Below are positions 1 through 4,719 of a stretch of DNA of 9,801 nucleotides, one piece after another (positions within the stretch are counted from its first letter, which is position 1; every line of letters begins with the position of its first letter). This DNA is from Betaproteobacteria bacterium. Its GTDB lineage: Bacteria > Pseudomonadota > Gammaproteobacteria > Burkholderiales > Burkholderiaceae_C. Where the stretch lies: NCBI GenBank assembly GCA_005882155.1, contig VBCQ01000364.1:1-9801 (forward strand). Direction: 5' to 3'. The translations under genes were made by a program, and so were the position numbers. The notes beneath the pieces were generated by a model. That model was not told the DNA's origin. It searched no databases and saw only the letters and a program-made list of their open reading frames with translations.

Positions 1-318
1 GTCTTCGCGACGCCGAAGACGACGCTGAAGTACTACAACCTCTCGGCCGGCTACAACGTGCTGCCGGGAGAGGTGTTCATCGGCAGCAAGCGGGCGAAGG
101 CATCCGCGTTGTACTTGATCGGCGGCATCGGCAGCACGAGCTTCAACCAGCAGCACCGGCAAACGGTCAACGTCGGCCTCGGCGTGCGCCTGTTTCTCAA
201 CGATCACGCCGCGCTGCAAGTCGACATGCGCGACCACATCTTCTCGCTCGACCTGCTCGGCAAGCGCCAGAGCACGCAGAACCTCGAGATGACCGGCGGC
301 CTGACCTTCTTCTTCTGA
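1..318 (+). CDS. Outer-membrane beta-barrel protein, C-terminal part (5' truncated by window edge)
   Basis: The reading frame is open from base 1 and ends at TGA 316-318, giving the last 105 residues. The visible part is a series of short amphipathic strands alternating with turns (YYNLSAGYNVLPGEVFIG, ALYLIGGIGSTSF, TVNVGLGVRLFLN, AALQVDMRDHIFSLD) and closes with GGLTFFF. A terminal aromatic residue is the usual beta-signal for insertion by the Bam complex, so outer-membrane location is well supported. The pattern fits the small 'outer membrane beta-barrel domain' proteins found in pairs beside ExbB/ExbD-TPR gene sets in myxobacteria and gammaproteobacteria (recalled family knowledge). It probably serves as an outer-membrane port or anchor for the envelope complex encoded downstream. 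The N-terminus, including the signal peptide, lies outside the window, so total length is unknown. The next gene follows after 9 bases, suggesting cotranscription. Confidence 0.8.
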   Translation, partial: VFATPKTTLKYYNLSAGYNVLPGEVFIGSKRAKASALYLIGGIGSTSFNQQHRQTVNVGLGVRLFLNDHAALQVDMRDHIFSLDLLGKRQSTQNLEMTGGLTFFF

Positions 319-327
319 GCCACGACG

Positions 328-837
328 ATGCGACACCTTCGACTCCACCTCACCCGCCTCGTTGTCGCCGCCGCGCTCGCGATGGGCGCGACGCTCGAGA
401 GCGGGGCCGTCGCACCGGCCACCGCTGCGCCCGACTTCACGCTGCGCACGATGGGCGGCCCGAACCTGCGTCTGCAGGAGCAGCGCGGCCGCGTCGTGCT
501 GATTAATTTCTGGGCCACCTGGTGCGGTCCGTGCCGGCAGGAGATGCCGCATCTGAACCGGCTTTACGAGAAGTACCGCGCGTCGGGCTTCGTGCTGCTC
601 GGCGTCAACGTCGACGACGATAAGCGCAATGCGGTCGACGTCGCGGCGAAGCTCGGGCTCAAGTTCCCGGTGCTGCTCGACACCGACAAGAAAGTGAGCC
701 GGCTGTACGAGCTCAGCACGATGCCGTCGACGGTGCTGATCGACCGCGACGGCCGCGTGCGGGCGATCCACCGCGGCTACCAAAGCGGCGTCGAAGACCA
801 GTACGACAAGCAGATCCGCGACCTGCTGAAAGAATGA
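328..837 (+). CDS. Periplasmic TlpA-family thioredoxin-like protein
   Basis: A 169-residue exported thiol-disulfide oxidoreductase. Residues 1 to about 34 form a signal peptide: a basic start with Arg and His, a hydrophobic core VVAAALAMGA and a likely cleavage near APATAA. There is no lipobox Cys, so it is probably soluble in the periplasm or held by an uncleaved anchor. The thioredoxin fold follows: PDFTL at about 35-39, then NFWATWCGPC with the redox pair Cys66 and Cys69, a TlpA-type insert with LLGVNVDDD at about 90-98, and STMPSTVLIDRDG with the cis-proline Pro133. In this family WCGPC proteins usually reduce disulfides in exported proteins or metal-site cysteines. The natural candidate substrate is the neighbouring lipoprotein with a CGC tail, whose start codon overlaps this stop (ATGA, 834-837). 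That pairing is inference. The ATG at 328 is the only start that gives a complete signal peptide; its ribosome site is weak, consistent with coupling to the gene before. Confidence 0.9.
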   Translation: MRHLRLHLTRLVVAAALAMGATLESGAVAPATAAPDFTLRTMGGPNLRLQEQRGRVVLINFWATWCGPCRQEMPHLNRLYEKYRASGFVLLGVNVDDDKRNAVDVAAKLGLKFPVLLDTDKKVSRLYELSTMPSTVLIDRDGRVRAIHRGYQSGVEDQYDKQIRDLLKE

Positions 838-1067
838 AGATGCGTCTTGCTCTGTTGATGGTCTCGCTGGTCGTTGCGTCGCTGCTCGGCGCATGCGCGG
901 CGCCGCAGCCGTGGGTCAAGCCGTATGAGCGCGAGCGGCTCGCCGACCCGATCATGCAGTTCTCGCGCGACGCGCTGTCGGACAAGCACCGCGAGCATGT
1001 TCGCGTCGTTCGCGAAGGCGCACGCGGCGCGACCGGCGTGCAAGGAGGCGGTTGTGGATGCAACTAG
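834..1067 (+). CDS. DUF4266-type small lipoprotein with C-terminal CGCN
   Basis: A 77-residue lipoprotein. The N-terminus is a type II signal peptide with lipobox LGAC, lipidated at Cys21. The mature part has the family-like core PWVKPYERERLADPIMQF (about 26-43), a charged helical stretch and a glycine-rich tail, GGGCGCN, with Cys74 and Cys76. I recognise this as the DUF4266 family, whose members are this short and keep both the ADPIM-like core and the CGCN end. The function is unknown. The two tail cysteines could bind a metal, form a disulfide or carry a modification, and the adjacent TlpA protein could act on them. The start is ATG 834, overlapping the previous stop by four bases; ATG 840 is an equally possible start and shortens only the n-region. 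In other bacteria I recall DUF4266 next to DUF3570 and TlpA proteins, often with ApbE flavin transferases, but no ApbE gene is visible here. Confidence 0.85.
   Translation: MKMRLALLMVSLVVASLLGACAAPQPWVKPYERERLADPIMQFSRDALSDKHREHVRVVREGARGATGVQGGGCGCN
1042..1048 (+). promoter_or_regulatory. Strong ribosome binding site fixing the DUF3570 start
   Basis: AAGGAGG lies five bases before GTG 1054. It decides in favour of the GTG start over upstream codons in the same open frame (which extends back to 874). The site sits inside the preceding lipoprotein gene, in the codons just before its CGCN tail. Confidence 0.75.
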
Positions 1068-2148
1068 CCTGCGCTTGACTTGCCTGGTCGGCGGCGTGCT
1101 CGCGGCCGGCGCAGCCGACGCGGTGACGCTTCCCGAAGACCAGGCCGAGGCGATGGTCCATGTCTACAGCGGCGGCGGCGTTACGGCCTCGGGCCCGGCG
1201 CTGCTGGTGCGCAAGAGCCTCGCCGATCGCGTGTCGATGTCGGCGTCGTATTACCTGGACATGGTCAGCAACGCGTCGATCGACGTCGTGACGACCGCGA
1301 GCCCTTACCGCGAGCGGCGCGACCAGGTCGATGTCGGCGTCGACTACGCGGTGCGCGACGCGCTGATCACCTTGTCGACGTCGAGCAGCAAGGAACCCGA
1401 CTACACCGCCGGCAGCGTCAACATCGACGTGTCGCAGGAAGTCTTCGGCGGCATGACGACGGTAACGCTCGGCTACACGCGCGGCACCGACAAGGTCGGC
1501 AAGAAGGGCTACGGCTTCATCGACAACGCCAAGCATTGGCAGTACCGCTTCGGCGTGACGCAGATCCTCACGCCGCGCTGGCTCGCGAGCGCGAACGTCG
1601 AGGCGATTTCCGACGACGGCTTCCTCGGTAGCCCCTACCGCGTCGCGCGCGTGTTCGGCGCGGCAGTGCCCGAGCGCAACCCGCGAACGCGCTCGAGCCG
1701 CGCGATCAAGCTGCGAACGATCGGCGACATCGGCGACGGACCCACGCGCGCAGCGGTGCGCGCCGAGTACCGCTACTTCTGGGACACGTGGGCGATCAAG
1801 GCGCACACCGCCGAGTTCGGCTATAGCCGCTACTTCGGCGACGCGTGGCTCGCCGATGCGTTCGTTCGCTTCTACACCCAGCAGCACGCGCTGTTCTACA
1901 GCGACAACGCATTGACCGAGACGGCCTATGTCTCGCGCAACCGGCAACTGAGCAGCTTCAACAGCGTCGGCCTCGGCGCCAAGCTGTCGCGCAGCTTCGG
2001 CCGCGTTCAGGGCAAGTACGAAGTCAAGGCGAACCTGTCGTACGAGCTCGTTCGCTTCAAGTTCCACGATTTCACCGACAGCCGCACCATCAGCCCGTAC
2101 GCGTTCAGCGCGAATGTGCTGCAGGTCTATGCGACGGCGAGTTTTTAG
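1054..2148 (+). CDS. DUF3570 outer-membrane beta-barrel protein
   Basis: A 364-residue predicted outer-membrane barrel. From GTG 1054 the protein begins with a short signal peptide, hydrophobic core LTCLVGGVLAAGAADA, cleaved near residue 22. The mature chain has the DUF3570 hallmarks: MSASYYLDMVSNASIDVV followed by TTASPYRERR (about 68-95), VGVDYAVRDALITLS, QEVFGGMTTVTLGYTRG, PERNPRTRSS (about 208-217), YRYFWDTWAIKAHTAEFGY, and FYTQQHALFYSD. It ends in YATASF, with the terminal Phe expected of a barrel. Function is unknown; family members co-occur with DUF4266 lipoproteins and TlpA thioredoxins. The gene overlaps the stop of the DUF4266 gene by 14 bases, so the two are probably translationally coupled and may form a barrel-lipoprotein pair. 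The frame is open upstream to 874, but a start there would place unrelated basic sequence before the signal peptide. Confidence 0.88.
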   Translation: MDATSLRLTCLVGGVLAAGAADAVTLPEDQAEAMVHVYSGGGVTASGPALLVRKSLADRVSMSASYYLDMVSNASIDVVTTASPYRERRDQVDVGVDYAVRDALITLSTSSSKEPDYTAGSVNIDVSQEVFGGMTTVTLGYTRGTDKVGKKGYGFIDNAKHWQYRFGVTQILTPRWLASANVEAISDDGFLGSPYRVARVFGAAVPERNPRTRSSRAIKLRTIGDIGDGPTRAAVRAEYRYFWDTWAIKAHTAEFGYSRYFGDAWLADAFVRFYTQQHALFYSDNALTETAYVSRNRQLSSFNSVGLGAKLSRSFGRVQGKYEVKANLSYELVRFKFHDFTDSRTISPYAFSANVLQVYATASF

Positions 2149-2160
2149 AAAGACGGCAGC

Positions 2161-2724
2161 ATGTTCGAGAGACGCATGAGAGTGTGGGCAGTCGGTGTCG
2201 CGATCGCCGCGACGATGGGCTCGGCGTGGGGCGCTGACGCCGCGCCGGCCGTCGCACCGGCAGCCAGTGCAGCAACATCGACGGGCCTCGATGGGCGCAT
2301 CCAGGACGTGAAGGGCGACGTGATCCGCCTCAACCGCGACTTGTTGGTGCTCGAGGAAGAGCTGCTCTTCCCCGCCAGCACGCAGGTCGTCGTGTTCGTC
2401 TCGATGGACGTGGGCAAGCTGTTCGCGCTCGACTCGGTGCAGGTCAAGCTCGACGACAAGATCGTCGCGAACTACCTCTACACGCCGCTCGAAGTGCAGG
2501 CCTTGCACCGCGGCGGCGTGCAGCGCTTGTACCTCGGCAACCTGCGCGCGGGCGAGCACCAGCTCGTCGCCTTCTTCACCGGCGGCGGGCCGCACGAACG
2601 CGACTACCGCCGCGGCGCGACGATCAAGATCGACAAGGGCACCGACCCGAAATACATCGAGCTGCGCATCAAGGATTCGACGGGGAAATTGCAGCCGGAG
2701 TTCGACGTGAAAGTGTGGCAGTGA
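2161..2724 (+). CDS. Exported coiled-coil plus beta-rich protein of unknown function
   Basis: A 187-residue protein with a signal peptide (core VWAVGVAIAATMGSAWG, cleavage near residue 25), an Ala/Pro-rich linker (26-39), a short coiled coil (about 43-69, containing VKGDVIRLNRDLLVLEEE) and a beta-rich domain of about 115 residues (QVVVFVSMD, VQVKLDD, VQRLYLGNLRAGEHQLVAFF, TIKIDKG, YIELRI, EFDVKVW). No helix-turn-helix is visible, so a transcription-regulator label, which I have an impression some relatives carry, would be wrong. It is probably a periplasmic structural part of the envelope complex; the beta domain could be an Ig-like binding module (inference). ATG 2161 follows the DUF3570 stop by 12 bases. 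ATG 2176 is an alternative start with GAGAG just upstream and still leaves a full signal peptide. The stop is immediately followed by the interspersed repeat. Confidence 0.8.
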   Translation: MFERRMRVWAVGVAIAATMGSAWGADAAPAVAPAASAATSTGLDGRIQDVKGDVIRLNRDLLVLEEELLFPASTQVVVFVSMDVGKLFALDSVQVKLDDKIVANYLYTPLEVQALHRGGVQRLYLGNLRAGEHQLVAFFTGGGPHERDYRRGATIKIDKGTDPKYIELRIKDSTGKLQPEFDVKVWQ

Positions 2725-2727
2725 AAA

Positions 2728-2819
2728 TGACCCACCCCCGAAGCGCCTTCGGCGCTCCCCCTCGAGGGGGCGACACCAGCGGACCGGCCAAGCCGGATCC
2801 GCGGTGTCCGCTTGGTGGC
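2728..2819 (+). repeat. Hairpin-rich interspersed repeat (REP-like, Burkholderiales type)
   Basis: About 92 bases fill the whole gap between two cluster genes and are built of back-to-back inverted repeats: AGCGCC/GGCGCT around TTC (2742-2756), the perfect palindrome CCCCCTCGAGGGGG (2757-2770), and a 37-base imperfect hairpin (2772-2808). The opening TGACCCACCCCCGAAGCGCC and the GAGGGGGCGACACCAGCGG section match from memory a repeat family scattered in many copies between genes in Comamonadaceae and related genera. Copy number in this genome cannot be seen from one window. The element reads as open frame with the following gene, so gene callers may add it to the protein as a false N-terminus. 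Confidence 0.75.
2772..2808 (+). other. Long stem-loop within the repeat, just before a start codon
   Basis: GACACC 2772-2777 pairs with GGTGTC 2803-2808, GCGGA 2779-2783 with TCCGC 2798-2802, and CCGGC 2784-2788 with GCCGG 2792-2796 around a CAA loop. That is 16 base pairs with only A2778 and A2797 unpaired. No T-run follows, so it is not a classical intrinsic terminator. It lies 11 bases before ATG 2820 and could slow ribosomes, protect the transcript or weaken expression of the downstream genes. Confidence 0.65.
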
Positions 2820-4661
2820 ATGCTTCGTCGCATTGTTGCGGTCGCGGCTCTCGCAGCAACGAATGCATTTGCCGGTCCGGTGCAGGCCCCGCACTACGGC
2901 GACACGCTGTTCCAGTTCTATCAGGAGCACTACTTCAGCTCGGTGACCGGCCTGATGGTGTCGCAGCATTTCGGCCGCGTCGCGCAGCATGCCGACGAGG
3001 CCGAGGTGCTGCGCGGCGGGATGCTGCTGTCGTACGGCCTGCATCGCGAAGCCGGCGAGATCTTTGCGCAGCTGATCGAGCGCGGCGCATCGCCCGCGGT
3101 GCGCGACCGCGCGTGGTTCTACCTCGCGAAGATTCGCTACCAGCGCGGCTTCTTGGCCGAGGCCGAAGAGGCGATCGCGCGAATCGAGAACCATCTTCCT
3201 GCCGACCTCGACGAAGAGCGCGGTTTACTGAAAGCAAACCTGCTGATGGCGCGCGCCGACTACGCGGGCGCTGCCGCGGTGCTCAACGGCATGACGGCGA
3301 AAGCCGGCGCCGGCATGTATGCGCGCTTCAACCTCGGCGTCGCGTTGATCAAGAGCGGCGACGCGGCGCGCGGCAATGCGCTGCTCGACGAGCTCGGCAA
3401 AGCGCCGGCCGCGAGTGAGGAGTACCGCAGCTTGCGCGACAAGGCCAACGTCGCGTTGGGCTTCGCCGCGCTGCAAGGCAATCAACCCGAGGCCGCGCGC
3501 GCATACCTCGAGCGCGTGCGGCTCACCAGCATGCATGCGAACAAGGCGCTGCTCGGCTTCGGCTGGGCGGCCGCGTCGCTGAAGCAGCCGACGCAGGCGC
3601 TGGTGCCGTGGACCGAGCTCGCTGCGCGCGACGCGAGCGATGCGGCGGTGCTCGAAGCGAAGATCGCCGTGCCCTACGCTTACGCCGAGCTCGGCGCCTA
3701 CGGCCAGTCGCTCGCGCGCTACAACGACGCGATCAGCCTGTTCGAGCGCGAGAGCGCGAAGCTCGACGAATCGATCGCGGCGATCCGCTCCGGCAAGCTG
3801 ATCGACGGCCTGCTCGAGCGCAACCCGGGCGACGAAATGGGTTGGTTCTGGAACATCCATGCTCTGCCCGAGATGCCGCATGCCGGCCATCTCGCCGAGG
3901 TGCTCGCGCAGCACGAATTCCAAGAAGCGTTCAAGAACTACCGCGACCTGCGCTTCCTGTCGCGCAACCTGCAAGGCTGGGCCGACAGCCTCGGCGTGTT
4001 CGGCGACATGCTCGCCAACCGGCGCCAGGCCTATGCCGAGCGACTGCCGCAGGTGCTCGCGAAAGCGCGCGACATCGGCATCGATGCGTTGCAGCAGCGT
4101 CGCGATGCGCTCGCGCGTGAGCTGGTCGATGCCGAATCGCAGGCCGACGGCACCGCCTTCGCCGACGCCAAGCAGCGTGAGCTGATCGCGCGGCTGGATC
4201 GCGTGAAGGCCACGCTCGCGGCAGCACCCGACGATGCCGACAGCGCCGCCGCGCGCGAGCGCGTTCGCTTGATCGCCGGCGCGATGACCTGGCAACTCGC
4301 GCAGCAGCATCCGCTGCGCTTGTGGGACGCGCAAAAGGCGCTGAAGACCACCGACGACGAACTGATCGCGGCGCGCAAGCGCGACGCCGAGCTCGCGCAA
4401 GCGCAACGCGACGAGCCGGCGCGCTTCGAGCGCTTCGCCGGGCGCATCCCCGATCTGGATCGGCGCATTCAGGCGCTGATCCCGCGTGTCGCGTCGCTGA
4501 GCCGCGAGCAGCAAGGCGTCGTGCAGGACCTCGCCGTTGCTGAGCTCGAGCGCCAGAAGGACCGCTTGGCGGTCTACGCGATGCAGGCGCGCTTCGCCGT
4601 CGCCCAGCTCTACGACCGCGCGACGCTGTCAAGGAACGAGGACCATGCGGCCAAGCCCTAG
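2820..4661 (+). CDS. Exported TPR-repeat protein with helical C-terminal half
   Basis: A 613-residue protein starting at ATG 2820 with a clean signal peptide, MLRRIVAVAALAATNAFAG, cleaved after AFA. Residues from about 25 to 300 are helix-turn-helix repeats of TPR character (for example EVLRGGMLLSYGLHREAGEI, RDRAWFYLAKIRYQRGFLAE, ANVALGFAALQGNQPEAARA). Next is a less regular part with the conspicuous MGWFWNIHALPEMPH (about 339-353). From about 420 to 600 the chain is long, charged, Ala-rich helices that may form coiled coils. It is most likely a periplasmic scaffold of the motor complex, in the position where Myxococcus Glt-type clusters carry several TPR proteins; I cannot assign an individual Glt name. 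The frame extends back to GTG 2715, but that reads through the repeat and would bury the signal peptide 35 residues inside. No good Shine-Dalgarno precedes 2820. Confidence 0.85.
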   Translation: MLRRIVAVAALAATNAFAGPVQAPHYGDTLFQFYQEHYFSSVTGLMVSQHFGRVAQHADEAEVLRGGMLLSYGLHREAGEIFAQLIERGASPAVRDRAWFYLAKIRYQRGFLAEAEEAIARIENHLPADLDEERGLLKANLLMARADYAGAAAVLNGMTAKAGAGMYARFNLGVALIKSGDAARGNALLDELGKAPAASEEYRSLRDKANVALGFAALQGNQPEAARAYLERVRLTSMHANKALLGFGWAAASLKQPTQALVPWTELAARDASDAAVLEAKIAVPYAYAELGAYGQSLARYNDAISLFERESAKLDESIAAIRSGKLIDGLLERNPGDEMGWFWNIHALPEMPHAGHLAEVLAQHEFQEAFKNYRDLRFLSRNLQGWADSLGVFGDMLANRRQAYAERLPQVLAKARDIGIDALQQRRDALARELVDAESQADGTAFADAKQRELIARLDRVKATLAAAPDDADSAAARERVRLIAGAMTWQLAQQHPLRLWDAQKALKTTDDELIAARKRDAELAQAQRDEPARFERFAGRIPDLDRRIQALIPRVASLSREQQGVVQDLAVAELERQKDRLAVYAMQARFAVAQLYDRATLSRNEDHAAKP

Positions 4662-4719
4662 CCTCGCGCTCATTGCGCCGGCAAGCGCGTGGCGAATCGC
4701 GACGACGCGCCAACCTTGA
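4645..4719 (+). pseudogene. Displaced start of the large TPR gene (signal-peptide remnant, wrong frame)
   Basis: ATG 4645 has good upstream ribosome sites (AAGGA 4631-4635 and GAGG 4638-4641) and begins MRPSPSLALIAPA, the opening of a signal peptide. This frame ends at TGA 4717-4719 after 24 codons. In the frame of the large TPR gene, the same region reads CAGKRVANRDDAPTL from 4674, which looks like a lipoprotein Cys followed by the mature chain. Joining MRPSPSLALI to CAGKR would restore a lipoprotein-type start but needs one extra base, or 3n+1 bases, near 4672-4674. Ten residues before the Cys are too few for a normal signal peptide, so a deletion of more than one base is the better guess. 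A sequencing or assembly error could give the same picture. Confidence 0.55.

Noticed and set aside
874..1053. N-terminal extension of the DUF3570 frame
   Set aside because: The extra residues are the DUF4266 gene read in another frame, and a strong AAGGAGG site marks GTG 1054 as start.
2161..2724. Transcription regulator (AraC-type) label for the coiled-coil protein
   Set aside because: It has a signal peptide and a beta-rich domain and no helix-turn-helix, so it acts outside the cytoplasm.
952..2868. Minus-strand open frame of 638 codons
   Set aside because: It lies opposite the well-recognised DUF3570 gene and its neighbour; low-complexity Arg/Ala/Val composition and no domain marks it as a GC-rich shadow.
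3225..4514. Minus-strand open frame of 429 codons
   Set aside because: Antisense shadow of the first TPR gene, with no signal peptide, domain or ribosome site.
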